A stretch of 64,000 bases of DNA from Polynucleobacter sp. CS-Odin-A6 (GCF_018882095.1 NZ_JACVPD010000002.1:62001-126000); one strand, 5' to 3'. Counted from the stretch's first letter, positions 1 to 9,486 are shown. Notes: generated from the letters alone by a model not told the origin. Numbers and translations: made by a program.

Positions 1-133
1 CTAATGGAACTGGAGAAGTGAAGATATTTAAAGCTTGATTCAGACATGCATTAATCGTATTCCCTGTAAGGTTATTCACCTAGGGAAATCGAAAATAACT
101 TTTATATTTAATATTTGTTACGACTATAGAAAT

Positions 134-168
134 AGAAAAAGATTATGTTCGACACCGAACATAATCTT
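134..168 (-). terminator. Rho-independent terminator of the oxalate locus
   Basis: A perfect 13-bp inverted repeat (arms 139-151 and 156-168, loop ACAC) is followed on the minus strand by TTTTTC. It lies about 50 bases downstream of the stop of the formyltransferase gene, so it most likely ends the minus-strand oxalate transcript. Confidence 0.8.
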
Positions 169-219
169 AAAGGGTTAGAACGCGCTGAGACAGCTAGTCG
201 CTATTTGAGAGTGTCTAAT

Positions 220-1152
220 CTAGATCGTGAAAAATTGACCCACATTAAGGTTTAACTCTCTCGCCAACTCAGCACCAGACACTTTTCCTGCGGCACCCTT
301 GGCCTTGAGGACTTCTATCTGCCCGCCATGACAGGCTACAAAGAAGGAGTCCAAAGTAATTTCAGTGATCTCACCAGGCTTGCCTTTAACGGCCCCAAAA
401 GTAGCAACGATATGCTTATGACAATCGTAGATCTGCACCTTTTGATCACCAAATTTCGTCCATGCGCCAGGGGCAGGGTTACATGCTCGAATCAGGTTAT
501 GGATTTGAGTGATGTGGGTTGCCCAATGAATTTGAGCGGCATCAACTCCAAACCAACCTTCATAGTTAGCCTGAGACTCATCTTGCACTATCTCTTGATG
601 CTGATTGGCAGCCACGAGATCAGCAGCTTCAAGCAAAGCTTTTACACCTAGCGGGAATAAGTGGTCGAAATAGACTGTACCTAGGGTGTCATTAGGTGCA
701 ATGCACACCTCTTTTTGCAAAATAATTTCACCCTCATCTAAGCCATCAGATGGACGGAAGATCGTTAAACCAGTCTTTTCTTCACCAAGAGCAATAGCCC
801 AATTAATCGCGCTAGGACCGCGATACTTTGGTAATAACGAGGGGTGATATTGAATCGTGCCGTGCTTCGGAATCTTACACAGCTCTTGCGGTACAAATTG
901 CAACACATATGCCATCACACAGATATCGGCTTGACTATCTATCATCGCCTGAGCGGCATCAGCGCCTTTGAGCGATGCAAACTGCAAGGGAGTTAACCCT
1001 CTTGCAATAGCTGCCTCCTTAAGCACTTCAGGTTTGGAGGATTTCGGGTTATCCGGCGGACAAAAAACCGCAACCACTTCATCACCGCGATTTAAAAAAG
1101 CCTCCAAGGCCGCTTTACCAAAATCCGAACTTCCGATTAGCGCAATTCGCAT
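220..1152 (-). CDS. Formyltransferase/hydrolase like the N-terminal domain of 10-formyl-THF dehydrogenase
   Basis: The 310-residue protein has the formyl_transf_N fold: N-terminal MRIALIGSSDFG, the catalytic-loop motif YHPSLLPKYRG (about residues 103-113) and the Asp motif SDGLDEGEIILQ (about 139-150), followed by a C-terminal FMT-like domain. The YHPSLLP...SAINW pattern and the length match the hydrolase domain of animal ALDH1L1 more closely than E. coli Fmt, whose motif is NVHGSLLP. His and Asp of the catalytic pair are present. It starts two bases after the frc gene, so translation is probably coupled. In an oxalate operon it could take the formyl group between formyl-CoA-derived formate and tetrahydrofolate, or hydrolyse 10-formyl-THF; that role is inference. 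A housekeeping Fmt is a less likely alternative because of the motif and the neighbours. Confidence 0.75.
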   Translation of the reverse strand: MRIALIGSSDFGKAALEAFLNRGDEVVAVFCPPDNPKSSKPEVLKEAAIARGLTPLQFASLKGADAAQAMIDSQADICVMAYVLQFVPQELCKIPKHGTIQYHPSLLPKYRGPSAINWAIALGEEKTGLTIFRPSDGLDEGEIILQKEVCIAPNDTLGTVYFDHLFPLGVKALLEAADLVAANQHQEIVQDESQANYEGWFGVDAAQIHWATHITQIHNLIRACNPAPGAWTKFGDQKVQIYDCHKHIVATFGAVKGKPGEITEITLDSFFVACHGGQIEVLKAKGAAGKVSGAELARELNLNVGQFFTI

Positions 1153-1153
1153 C

Positions 1154-2401
1154 TTAGATTACCTTATCGTGACGAAGAGAAATCAATTCATCGGTAGTAA
1201 AACCAAGTTCACTGAGAATCTCATCAGTATGCTCACCAAGTAGCGGTGAGCGAGTAATGTCTGTTGGACTATCGGACATTTTAATTGGATTACCAACTGT
1301 TAGATATTTGCCACGAATAGGATGATCGACCTCAACAATGGTTCCGGTAGCCCGTAACGCTGGCTCTTCTGCGATCTCCTTCATCGACAAAATAGGGCCA
1401 CAGGGGATGTCGTATTGATTCAAAATATCCATGACTTCAAACTTAGTCTTGGTCATAGTCCACTTTTCAATTTCACCGAAAATTTCCATCAGGTGTGGCA
1501 AGCGAGCCATGGGCGAAGAGAAACGAACATCTGTAATCCACTCTTCACGACCAATCACCTTACAAACAGCCTCCCAAACTGGGGCTTGCACAATGACATA
1601 CATATAAGCATTAGGATCTGTTTCCCAGCCTTTACATTTCACAATCCAGCCAGGTTGACCGCCACCAGAAGCATTACCAGCACGGGGTACAGACTCACCA
1701 AATTCACCATTAGGGTATTGGGGATACTCTTGCATGACGCCATTGCGCTCCAAGCGCTGTTGATCACGTAACTTCACGCGGCAAAGGTTTAATACAGAGT
1801 CTTGCATTGCTGCTAATACTTTTTGACCACGGCCAGAGTGTGTACGTTGATATAGCGCCGTCACAATACCTAATGCTAAATGCAAACCTGTGCCGCTATC
1901 GCCAATCTGTGCACCAGTGACCATCGGAGGTCCATCATCAAACCCGGTGGTAGAGGCTGAACCACCAGCACATTGCGCTACGTTTTCATATACCTTGCAA
2001 TCCTCATAAGGACCAGGACCAAAACCTTTTACTGAAGCCATAATCATCATGGGGTTGAGTTCCTGAATACGCTCCCAAGAAAATCCCATGCGATCCAATG
2101 CGCCAGGTGCGAAATTCTCAACCAAAACATCGCACTCTTTGATCAGACGCTCTAAGATTTCTTTACCACGCGGAGTTTTGGTATTGACTGTGATTGAACG
2201 CTTGTTATGGTTCAGCATCGTGAAATACAAACTATCAGCATCCGGGATATCGCGCAATTGGCCACGAGTAGCATCACCCTCACCCGATTTTTCTACCTTA
2301 ATTACATCAGCGCCAAACCAGGCGAGTAACTGAGTACAGGTCGGACCAGACTGAACATGTGTGAAGTCGAGGATTTTCACCCCGTCTAATGCTTTTGCCA
2401 T
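1154..2401 (-). CDS. frc: Formyl-CoA:oxalate CoA-transferase, paralogue 1 (CaiB/BaiF family)
   Basis: Class III CoA-transferase that moves CoA from formyl-CoA to oxalate. The 415 residues match the family length. The N-terminus [16 protein letters not shown], the GADVIKVE nucleotide-binding motif and the [11 protein letters not shown] segment carrying the catalytic Asp are all present. The glycine loop that gates the active site in characterised Frc (GGGGQ) reads SGGGQ here, unlike the second copy at 3070-4320. The start is supported by AGGA about 9 bases upstream. It lies 130 bases behind the PAS gene and two bases before the formyltransferase gene. A close CoA-transferase with another acid acceptor cannot be excluded, but the neighbouring oxalyl-CoA decarboxylase favours oxalate. 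Confidence 0.88.
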   Translation of the reverse strand: MAKALDGVKILDFTHVQSGPTCTQLLAWFGADVIKVEKSGEGDATRGQLRDIPDADSLYFTMLNHNKRSITVNTKTPRGKEILERLIKECDVLVENFAPGALDRMGFSWERIQELNPMMIMASVKGFGPGPYEDCKVYENVAQCAGGSASTTGFDDGPPMVTGAQIGDSGTGLHLALGIVTALYQRTHSGRGQKVLAAMQDSVLNLCRVKLRDQQRLERNGVMQEYPQYPNGEFGESVPRAGNASGGGQPGWIVKCKGWETDPNAYMYVIVQAPVWEAVCKVIGREEWITDVRFSSPMARLPHLMEIFGEIEKWTMTKTKFEVMDILNQYDIPCGPILSMKEIAEEPALRATGTIVEVDHPIRGKYLTVGNPIKMSDSPTDITRSPLLGEHTDEILSELGFTTDELISLRHDKVI

Positions 2402-2532
2402 AATTAAAATCCTAATAATATTGAAATGTTGAATTAATCCAATTTTACCAGCGGGGGGATTCTGGTTTTACCAGCAGCTAGGAATGTGCTTTATTTTACC
2501 CAAAAACAAGTAAATCACCATCCTTACTAGGC

Positions 2533-2961
2533 CTAGAGGGATGCTAAAGCCCCCTCAAGATCAGCGATCCGCTTTTTTAGTGCGCGTTCCTCTGCAAAGC
2601 GCTCGGTTTCATCTCGGATCACTGCGACGATCCCATTGACCTTTTGGCGCTCATCAAACAGCATGCCTACTGTAAATGCGATTGAAAGCATGCTGCCGTT
2701 CTGGTGCAGGGCTGGCACCTTGAGTAATGATGTGCCGTAACGAGTGATGCCGGTATCCATAGACTTACGACAACCCTCGTTATGCCGATGACGATGACGC
2801 TCTGGAATAATGAAATCTAAGGTACCTCCTAAAGCCTCTATTTCAGAGTAGCCAAAAATGCGCGTTGCAGCGGGATTCCACAACACAATTTTTTCATCTG
2901 CATCGACAACAATGATTGCGTCTCCTATACAGTTCACTAATTGACTTAAATCAATATTCAT
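2533..2961 (-). CDS. Stand-alone PAS-domain protein in the oxalate locus
   Basis: A 142-residue protein that is a single PAS/S-box domain (about residues 8-120: DAIIVVDADEKIVLWNPAATRIFGYS, then the PAC-like VNGIVAVIRDETERF) plus a short C-terminal helix likely to form a coiled coil (ERALKKRIADLEGAL). There is no kinase, cyclase or DNA-binding domain. An Arg/His-rich stretch RHRHRHNEG sits where FixL-type PAS domains carry their haem-binding His, but non-haem PAS proteins also have a similar RH motif there, so the ligand is unknown. It lies between the two frc genes, which suggests a sensing or protein-contact role tied to oxalate metabolism. Function is not established. Confidence 0.8.
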   Translation of the reverse strand: MNIDLSQLVNCIGDAIIVVDADEKIVLWNPAATRIFGYSEIEALGGTLDFIIPERHRHRHNEGCRKSMDTGITRYGTSLLKVPALHQNGSMLSIAFTVGMLFDERQKVNGIVAVIRDETERFAEERALKKRIADLEGALASL

Positions 2962-3011
2962 ATAGAAAGTCTATGGCAATTTTTATGCACTATTTTTCTT
3001 CCTTCTGGGTG

Positions 3012-3040
3012 TTAAAAAGGCGCCCACCAGGAGCGCCTTT
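3012..3040 (-). terminator. Terminator after oxc-frc
   Basis: The hairpin has AAAGGCGC (3016-3023) against GCGCCTTT (3033-3040) with a 9-base loop, and TTTTT on the minus strand overlapping and following the stem. It lies 30 bases after the frc stop and before the PAS gene, so it separates oxc-frc from PAS-frc-formyltransferase or reduces their expression. Confidence 0.7.
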
Positions 3041-3069
3041 GAGACTAGAAACAGCACCACTAATGGCGA

Positions 3070-4320
3070 CTAAACTGCTTTAGCTGCGTGCAACTTCGCA
3101 ATATCATCTGCACTATATCCAAGGTCAGTCAAGACCTCGTCAGTGTGCTCACCCAGTACCGGTGATGGCTTCACCTCAATCTCTAAATCCGAAAACTTAA
3201 TTGGGCTACCAATCGTCAAATACTTACCGCGAACTTTATGATCAACCTCAACAATGGAACCGCTCTTACGCAAATCTGGTGAGTTAGCCAACTCCTTCAT
3301 TGAGAACACTGGCGCACAAGGAATATCAAACTTACGGAGAATGTCGACCGCCTCATACTTCGTCTTATCCTTGAGCCAGACCTCAATCGTCGCAAAGATA
3401 TCAAAAATTTTATCTTGACGGGCTTCAGCAGTCATATAGGCTGGGTCAGTCGCCCACTCTGGCTTACCAATCGCGCGAGTAATTGGCTCCCAAGCGTGAC
3501 CTTGAATAGTAAAGTAGATGTAAGCATTTGGATCTGTTTCCCAGCCTTTACACTTCAGCACCCAACCCGGTTGACCGCCACCACCAGCATTTCCGCCACG
3601 GGGAACCACATCTGAGAACGTACCGTGTGGATACTGTGGGTACTCTTCAAGGTAACCAATTTTGTCTAAACGTTGTTGATCGCGCAACTTGACACGGCAC
3701 AAGTTCAATACCGCATCTTGCATTGAGCAGGACACTTTTTGTCCTTTGCCTGTTTTTTGACGCTGCATTAATGCAGTCAAAATACCAATCGCCAAATGCA
3801 TGCCTGTATTGCTGTCACCCAAGGCAGCAGCAGAAACTGTCGGAGGACCATCCCAGAAACCCGTTGTGGAAGCAGCGCCACCAGCACACTGAGCAACGTT
3901 CTCATATACCTTTAAGTCTTCGTAGGAGTGGCCATCGCTAAAGCCTTTTACAGAAGCCATAATCATTTTTGGATTTAATTCCTGAATACGTGCCCAGCTA
4001 AATCCCATACGATCTAAGGCGCCGGGTCCGAAGTTCTCAACCATCACATCAGAGGTCTTAATCATCTTCTCTAAGACTTCTTTGCCTTCTTGAGTCTTCG
4101 TATCTAAAGTCAAAGAACGCTTATTGCCATTGAGCATGGTGAAGTACAAAGCGTCTGCACCAGGGATATCGCGCAACTGGCTACGAGTAACGTCACCAGA
4201 GCCTGGGCGCTCCACCTTAATTACATCAGCACCGTACCAAGCCAATAACTGGGTACATGCAGGACCAGCCTGCACGTGCGTGAAATCGATGATACGAATA
4301 CCGTCTAATGGTTTAGTCAT
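3070..4320 (-). CDS. frc: Formyl-CoA:oxalate CoA-transferase, paralogue 2
   Basis: The 416-residue class III CoA-transferase is closely related to the copy at 1154-2401. It has N-terminal [24 protein letters not shown], the segment [13 protein letters not shown] with the catalytic Asp, and an intact glycine loop GGGGQ (about residue 255). It activates oxalate to oxalyl-CoA with formyl-CoA as CoA donor. The start has a strong Shine-Dalgarno, AAGGAG, 8 bases upstream. It follows the oxalyl-CoA decarboxylase gene by 76 bases on the same strand, and a terminator follows. Intact loop residues and position next to oxc make this the better candidate for the main oxalate-handling enzyme. Confidence 0.92.
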   Translation of the reverse strand: MTKPLDGIRIIDFTHVQAGPACTQLLAWYGADVIKVERPGSGDVTRSQLRDIPGADALYFTMLNGNKRSLTLDTKTQEGKEVLEKMIKTSDVMVENFGPGALDRMGFSWARIQELNPKMIMASVKGFSDGHSYEDLKVYENVAQCAGGAASTTGFWDGPPTVSAAALGDSNTGMHLAIGILTALMQRQKTGKGQKVSCSMQDAVLNLCRVKLRDQQRLDKIGYLEEYPQYPHGTFSDVVPRGGNAGGGGQPGWVLKCKGWETDPNAYIYFTIQGHAWEPITRAIGKPEWATDPAYMTAEARQDKIFDIFATIEVWLKDKTKYEAVDILRKFDIPCAPVFSMKELANSPDLRKSGSIVEVDHKVRGKYLTIGSPIKFSDLEIEVKPSPVLGEHTDEVLTDLGYSADDIAKLHAAKAV

Positions 4321-4396
4321 TTTTGATTCTCCTTAAGGTATTACTTATGCACTACTAAATTGAGCTCAAAAATAGTGTTTGATGAATACTCGCGAA

Positions 4397-6106
4397 TTAC
4401 TTCTTACTGGCAGCCGTTGATGGATTGAGATTTGTTAAGCGTCCACTTTCTGTACCCGCAGTTTCATCGATCACAGCATTAATCAAGGCAGGCTTCCCTT
4501 CAGCAATCGCTTTGGTTAACGCAGCTTCTAGTTCCACAGGGGTAGTGACGTAATAACCAACTCCACCAAAGGCTTCGATCATTTTGTCGTAACGGGCGTT
4601 CTTTACAAAGACGGTTGGGGCTACATCTGCGCCACCCGTTGGGTTGACATCGGTGCCGCGGTACACGCCGTTGTTATTGAAAACCACTGTAGTAATGGGT
4701 AAGTTGTAGCGGCAAATCGTTTCTAACTCCATGCCGCTAAAGCCAAAGGCGCTATCACCCTCCACAGCAACCGTTGGCAAGCCGCTAGTAACCGAAGCAC
4801 CAATCGCATAGCCCATACCAATACCCATAATGCCCCAGGTACCTGAGTCAAAACGTTTACGCGGCTTGTACATATCCACAATGGCGCGGCAATAGTCGAG
4901 GGTGTTGGCACCTTCATTTACTAAGTTCACATCTGGGTTTTGCTTGATCACATCCCGAATCGCACGTAAAGCGCCATGGAAGTTCATTGGTGAAGCTTCT
5001 TTTGCAAGTGTTTCAGCCATCTTCGCTAAGTTTTTATTTTTCTTCTCATTGATTGCGCTGATCCACTCAGTAGATGGCTTTGGAACGGCAGCAATTCCTT
5101 TTAAGAGCTCACCAACACATGAACCAATATCACCGATCAAGGGGGCATCAATTTGTACATTGCTGTCCACTTCATTTGCCTGTATGTCGATTTGAATAAA
5201 TTTCTTCGGATCTTTGCCCCAAGTCTTACCCTTACCGTGCGCAAGCAACCAGTTCAAGCGCGCCCCAACTAATAACACGGCATCGGCTTCAGCCAAGACA
5301 AATGAACGTGCTGCAGAAGCAGATTGCAGATGATTATCTGGCAATAAACCCTTAGCCATGGACATTGGCAAATAAGGAATACCAGACTGCTCAATCAGAG
5401 CACGAATATCTGCATCAGCCTGAGCATAAGCAGCGCCCTTACCCAAGAGAATGAGCGGACGCTTAGCGCCTTTTAAAACATTCAAGGCGCGCTCAACAGC
5501 ATCCGCTGCTGGGATTTGACGTGGGACTGGATCAATTACCTTGAAGATGGATTTCTTTGCCTCTTCAGCAGGCATTGTTTGGGCTAACAATTGGGCTGGT
5601 AAGTCTAAGTAAACCCCACCTGGACGACCAGACACCGCCGCACGGATAGCGCGCGCAAAACCAATACCAATATCTTCAATATGATTAATACGATAGGCTG
5701 CTTTGCAATAAGGCTTGGCTGCATTGAGCTGATCCATTTCTTCATAATCACCTTGCTGCAAGTCAACGATCTCGCGCTCACTTGAGCCAGAAATCAAGAT
5801 CATTGGGAAGCAATTCACGGTAGCATTCGCTAGTGCTGTCAAGCCATTTAAAAAGCCTGGTGCTGACACCGTCATACAGATGCCCGGCTTTTGAGTCATG
5901 TAACCCGCAATAGCTGCAGCATTGCCAGCATGCTGCTCATGCCGAAAGCCAATAAAACGGATTCCTTCAGCTTGAGCCAAACGACACAAGTCAGTAATCG
6001 GAATACCGACGAGACCAAAAATGGTGTCTAAGTCATTTGCTTTTAAAGCATCAATGACGAGATGAAAGCCATCAGTAACTTGTGTATTTTGATTGTCTGT
6101 TGTCAT
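4397..6106 (-). CDS. oxc: Oxalyl-CoA decarboxylase
   Basis: ThDP-dependent decarboxylase of 569 residues converting oxalyl-CoA to formyl-CoA and CO2. The N-terminal ThDP-binding domain contains the cofactor Glu in [12 protein letters not shown] (about residue 55) and the family stretch [12 protein letters not shown] central domain, ADP-binding in characterised Oxc, follows. The C-terminal domain carries the GDS...N Mg-diphosphate motif ([14 protein letters not shown], then NNNGVYRG). The enzyme is cytoplasmic. It is first in the minus-strand operon and is preceded by a 209-base intergenic region with an FNR-type box and a matched -10. With Frc it forms the standard oxalate cycle in which formyl-CoA is recycled as CoA donor. 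Confidence 0.95.
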   Translation of the reverse strand: MTTDNQNTQVTDGFHLVIDALKANDLDTIFGLVGIPITDLCRLAQAEGIRFIGFRHEQHAGNAAAIAGYMTQKPGICMTVSAPGFLNGLTALANATVNCFPMILISGSSEREIVDLQQGDYEEMDQLNAAKPYCKAAYRINHIEDIGIGFARAIRAAVSGRPGGVYLDLPAQLLAQTMPAEEAKKSIFKVIDPVPRQIPAADAVERALNVLKGAKRPLILLGKGAAYAQADADIRALIEQSGIPYLPMSMAKGLLPDNHLQSASAARSFVLAEADAVLLVGARLNWLLAHGKGKTWGKDPKKFIQIDIQANEVDSNVQIDAPLIGDIGSCVGELLKGIAAVPKPSTEWISAINEKKNKNLAKMAETLAKEASPMNFHGALRAIRDVIKQNPDVNLVNEGANTLDYCRAIVDMYKPRKRFDSGTWGIMGIGMGYAIGASVTSGLPTVAVEGDSAFGFSGMELETICRYNLPITTVVFNNNGVYRGTDVNPTGGADVAPTVFVKNARYDKMIEAFGGVGYYVTTPVELEAALTKAIAEGKPALINAVIDETAGTESGRLTNLNPSTAASKK

Positions 6107-6230
6107 AGAATATTTCTAGTTCATTACACTGCCCGAACGCATACCTGTTCAGTGCAATTTAGCTTTCGCTAACTTTCTCCATTTAAATGATTAGTAGCGC
6201 CAGGAGTTCCTATGGATACCCCATTAAGGC

Positions 6231-6279
6231 TGAAAGAATATTAGAGCTAGGGATGAAAATCATCATTGACTTTGGTCAA
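6231..6279 (-). promoter_or_regulatory. FNR/CRP-type class II promoter of oxc
   Basis: A perfect 5-4-5 inverted repeat TTGAC-N4-GTCAA lies at 6266-6279. On the minus strand it is followed, after exactly 22 bases, by TAATAT (6243-6238). That spacing puts the box centre at -41.5 relative to a start near 6231, the geometry of class II FNR/CRP promoters. The transcript leader to the oxc ATG would be about 125 bases. The adjacent regulator gene has an FNR-like recognition helix. The box and spacing are seen; binding is inferred. Confidence 0.65.
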
Positions 6280-6315
6280 CTTCCCCTGAAAACTCAATAC
6301 AACGGGTTTGTCCAA

Positions 6316-6933
6316 TCAGACAAAAAGCTCTTTGTGCTTTGTTTTGAGACGACTTAAAGTTTCTGGGGATAGATTGAGATATGCTGCGAGCTCTTTTTTC
6401 GGGAGCAGTTCAAATAAGTCCTCGTATTTGCGTAAGAAACGCTCTACGCGGCCTGGTGCATCAAGCATATGCAGGGTAATGGTATGGGCCATGATCTCAC
6501 TCATTAAGCGCATCACCTCAAACTCAAAACTTTCTTTTAGGGGCAGGTGGGCATCTAGAAATTCTGCCCATTGCTTAAGGGGCATTCGAGCAATACGGGT
6601 CTTGGTAACACAAGCAATGCTGTATGGGGCAGCCGTCTTCAGGCGCCAAGCCGCATAGCTCGTCTCAATATCCCCCCCAACGGCAAAGCGCAAGATCATC
6701 TCTTTTGCGTCGGGGCTAGAGACTATGCGCTTCAGAATCCCATCCAACACAAAGTACTGCTCCATCTGATGATCGCCTTGATGAAGTACGATTTCTGATT
6801 TTTTAAGGTCTGAGACCACCAAATAGCCCTCTAAATCAGCCATTGCCTCTGGATCCATGCTTTTTAGCACTGAATTTTGGCTAAGCTGCAAACGAATCAG
6901 GTTTTTTTCAGGGTGCTTATTTAATGCGGTCAT
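6316..6933 (-). CDS. Crp/Fnr-family transcriptional regulator
   Basis: The 205-residue protein has a cyclic-nucleotide-binding-type beta-roll (about residues 25-130, with EIVLHQGDHQMEQYFVLDGILKR), a dimerisation helix, and a C-terminal helix-turn-helix (ELAAYLNLSPETLSRLKTK). The recognition helix has E-x-x-S-R, the arrangement used by FNR to read TTGA half-sites rather than the R-E...R of CRP. The N-terminal cysteine cluster of FNR is missing, so an iron-sulfur oxygen sensor is unlikely and the effector is unknown. An ATG at 6933 with AGGAG 9 bases upstream is preferred over the TTG one codon earlier. The gene ends just upstream of the oxc promoter, suggesting local control of oxalate genes. 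Confidence 0.85.
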   Translation of the reverse strand: MTALNKHPEKNLIRLQLSQNSVLKSMDPEAMADLEGYLVVSDLKKSEIVLHQGDHQMEQYFVLDGILKRIVSSPDAKEMILRFAVGGDIETSYAAWRLKTAAPYSIACVTKTRIARMPLKQWAEFLDAHLPLKESFEFEVMRLMSEIMAHTITLHMLDAPGRVERFLRKYEDLFELLPKKELAAYLNLSPETLSRLKTKHKELFV

Positions 6934-7017
6934 CAATCTTTACTCCTAGACCATGATTGTAGGCTTTTGATATTTAGAGTGGCTAAAAACGGATTCATCA
7001 GGTAAGATTGCTCTGTA

Positions 7018-7200
7018 GTGGTGCTTTATTGCAATGCAATAAAGTTAAACGGGAAACACTAAACGTGTGCTGCCCCCGCAACGGTAAGTAAATACACGCT
7101 AACTTTTAGTTAAGGTGTCAGGAGTCTAAATAAGCCACTGTGCGCGTCAATTGCATGGGAAGGCCAGATTCTGAAATTTACTAGCCCGGATACCGGCCAA
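7018..7200 (+). promoter_or_regulatory. Cobalamin (adenosylcobalamin) riboswitch
   Basis: The conserved landmarks occur in order: GGGAAAC (7051-7057), GCTGCCCCCGCAACGGTAA (7069-7087), GCCACTG (7134-7140), GGGAAGGC (7157-7164) and the B12 box AGCCCGGATACCGGCC (7183-7198). The element sits 160 bases upstream of a BtuB-like receptor gene on the same strand, so cobalamin binding should repress uptake-receptor expression. Confidence 0.93.
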
Positions 7201-7222
7201 GACAAGTGGAATTTTGCGGACG

Positions 7223-7251
7223 GGGATCTTCGCGCGCTAATGAAGCATCCC
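7223..7251 (+). promoter_or_regulatory. Hairpin after the B12 box, candidate expression platform
   Basis: GGGATCTTC (7223-7231) pairs with GAAG-C-ATCCC (7242-7251) with a single bulged C. No T-tract follows, so it is not a simple terminator. It lies between the aptamer and the receptor start codon and may be part of the switching structure. Nothing else is recognised between 7252 and 7363. Confidence 0.45.
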
Positions 7252-7363
7252 AAGCCGACACGGCATGGATGTCCAATTGACGCATGAACTCTCAAGAGTG
7301 AAATTCTGTTCGACCCAGCTTACGGGGAAGTGAGCCAGGTGATTCGAAGGCAGAAAGTTCAAC

Positions 7364-9328
7364 ATGAAACAGCAGTTCAGTAGCGTCTTAATCCGCATCC
7401 TACTTTGCGGCGCAGCGATCACACTCATCTCGGCATCACCTGTAACAGCACAAAGTGATTCCACGGTATTGGTCAGCAATTCACCAAATTCCATTAACCC
7501 CATTATTGTGACGGCGACGCGAACGCCAACAAAAGCGAGTGATGTATTGGCAGATAACGTCTACATTGGGCCTGAAGAAATTCAACAGTCAGGCCAAACA
7601 ACCCTTACTGAATTACTCCAAAGGCAAAAAGGCGTCACTATTTCTAGTTATGGTGGCGGCGGATCTAATGCGAGCGTGTTTTTACGCGGCACCACCAACA
7701 ATCAGACCTTGGTTTTAATTGATGGAGTTCGAGTCGATGACTCATTCAATGGTGGAGCCAATTGGGCAGTCATCCCCTTGAGCACCATTGATCATATTGA
7801 GATTGTCTTCGGGCCGCAGAGCAGCCTTTACGGTGCCGATGCAATTGGTGGTGTCATACAGATTTTTACCAAAAGTGGGGATGGACCTCCCAAGGTCGGT
7901 GCCTCAATAGGATATGGAACGTATGGAACATCCATCAGCGAGGCCAGTATCAACGGGTCCTCTGAGGGAGATCAAAAAATTCGCTATGCATTAGCCGCCA
8001 GCCAAACTTTGTCTATGGGTTTTAATACGATTGCATCGAATAATAAGGACGGACTTGTTGCGGGCAGTAGAACAGGATATGTACAGGATAGCGTAACGGG
8101 CAAGCTTTCCCAAGAATGGCGTAAGGATCAAGAGGTGGGATTGCAATTTCTGCAAAGCCGCATAAATAATCAATTGCCATCTCTGAATGGGCAAGATGGC
8201 GCTCAGCAAGTTCAAAATCAAATTTCTCAACTTGGAACCTATTCTCTTTACTCAAAAAATAAAATAACCGGCATATGGCAAAGTCTGCTGCAAGCTTCTG
8301 CTCAAACAAGCAATGCATTAACGCATTCTCCGTCCACGGATTTTAATTCTGCATATGACAGCACGCTCAACCAACGCCAAAATATATACACATGGCAAAA
8401 TGACATCGCAATAGGCAGGGATACTCTGCAAATATTAGCCGAGAGAAGAACGCAGACAGTCTCAAGCAATCAACTTAATTACAATTCAGCCGAATACCCA
8501 TTTCCACTTCTTGGATTTAGTCAATCAAGAAATACAAACTCCGGTGCTGCGGCGTACCAGATGAAACACGATTCCAGTATTGCAAATTTTTCCATCAGAA
8601 ATGACAGCATTACGGGTTATGGACCACAAAATACTGGGTCAGCCGCCTATGGTTACTTTTTTACCAAAGAATGGCGTACCAATATTAATTATGGCACTGG
8701 TTTTAGGGCGCCAACTTTTAATGATCTCTATTACCCGGGATATGGCAACCCAAATATACAACCTGAAAAAAGTAAAAATACTGAAGCAGGATTACATTAC
8801 GAAAGACCTGATTTGGAGGGTCACATAGTCGCCTTTAGTAACTCAATTTCCAATTTAATTCAGGTTAGTAAATTAGGCTGTCCACTGGGGACAAACCCGT
8901 CGACAGGGTGCGCCTCAAATGTTTCCAGTGCAAATATCACGGGAGCATCTGTTAGCGGCATGAGTCAAATTGCTAACTTAAGCTTAAAAGGATCCTTCAC
9001 ACAGCAAAATCCTGTGAATCAGGGATCCGATTCTGTGCTTATTAAGCAGGCCAAGCAATATGGCAATATTGCTGCCGAATATATGCAGATGAAATTTACC
9101 GGAGGCATTGGCGCCACTTTTTCTGGCAGAAGAAATGATTATTTGGGGACTAATACTGGTATGGGTGGTTACACGATCTATAACCTATATGCTAATTACG
9201 AAGTGGAGAAAAACCTCAGTATTTTTGCTCGCTGGAATAATGTGTTTAATAAAGACTACCAACTAAGCTATGGTTACAACACACCTGGCTCTAATTTCTT
9301 TGCTGGCGTTCGCTATGCAATGAAGTGA
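7364..9328 (+). CDS. btuB: TonB-dependent outer-membrane receptor, BtuB-like (vitamin B12 uptake)
   Basis: The 654-residue receptor has a signal peptide (about residues 1-29, ending ASPVTAQ), a TonB box NPIIVTATRTP (about 45-55), a plug domain with FLRGTTNNQTLVLIDGVRV and GPQSSLYGADAIGGVIQI, and a 22-strand-type barrel with the family stretch GTGFRAPTFNDLYYPGYGNP. The plug-barrel pattern and the upstream cobalamin riboswitch identify it as a corrinoid receptor. No BtuFCD or cobalamin-synthesis gene is nearby, so the inner-membrane part must lie elsewhere. The last residues are RYAMK rather than an aromatic terminus, slightly unusual for a barrel end. Its substrate might be a corrinoid other than B12. 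Confidence 0.9.
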   Translation: MKQQFSSVLIRILLCGAAITLISASPVTAQSDSTVLVSNSPNSINPIIVTATRTPTKASDVLADNVYIGPEEIQQSGQTTLTELLQRQKGVTISSYGGGGSNASVFLRGTTNNQTLVLIDGVRVDDSFNGGANWAVIPLSTIDHIEIVFGPQSSLYGADAIGGVIQIFTKSGDGPPKVGASIGYGTYGTSISEASINGSSEGDQKIRYALAASQTLSMGFNTIASNNKDGLVAGSRTGYVQDSVTGKLSQEWRKDQEVGLQFLQSRINNQLPSLNGQDGAQQVQNQISQLGTYSLYSKNKITGIWQSLLQASAQTSNALTHSPSTDFNSAYDSTLNQRQNIYTWQNDIAIGRDTLQILAERRTQTVSSNQLNYNSAEYPFPLLGFSQSRNTNSGAAAYQMKHDSSIANFSIRNDSITGYGPQNTGSAAYGYFFTKEWRTNINYGTGFRAPTFNDLYYPGYGNPNIQPEKSKNTEAGLHYERPDLEGHIVAFSNSISNLIQVSKLGCPLGTNPSTGCASNVSSANITGASVSGMSQIANLSLKGSFTQQNPVNQGSDSVLIKQAKQYGNIAAEYMQMKFTGGIGATFSGRRNDYLGTNTGMGGYTIYNLYANYEVEKNLSIFARWNNVFNKDYQLSYGYNTPGSNFFAGVRYAMK

Positions 9329-9486
9329 TTGATGGTAAACATACTGCAAATCTCGACTCACTTTCGCCATCTGGTAGTCGGAGTTGTGTTGTTTTTCTAG
9401 AGAAGCCCGCACCAAGCCCTGGAAGCGCTATTTGATGGCCGAATTCGGCTGGATAGCCTTGTCCAATTAACCCTGAAAACGGGAGT

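Noticed and set aside
3-38. Possible last codons of an upstream plus-strand gene (NGTGEVKIFKA then TGA).
   Set aside because: Only 11 codons are visible and no family can be recognised; other frames also have stops nearby.
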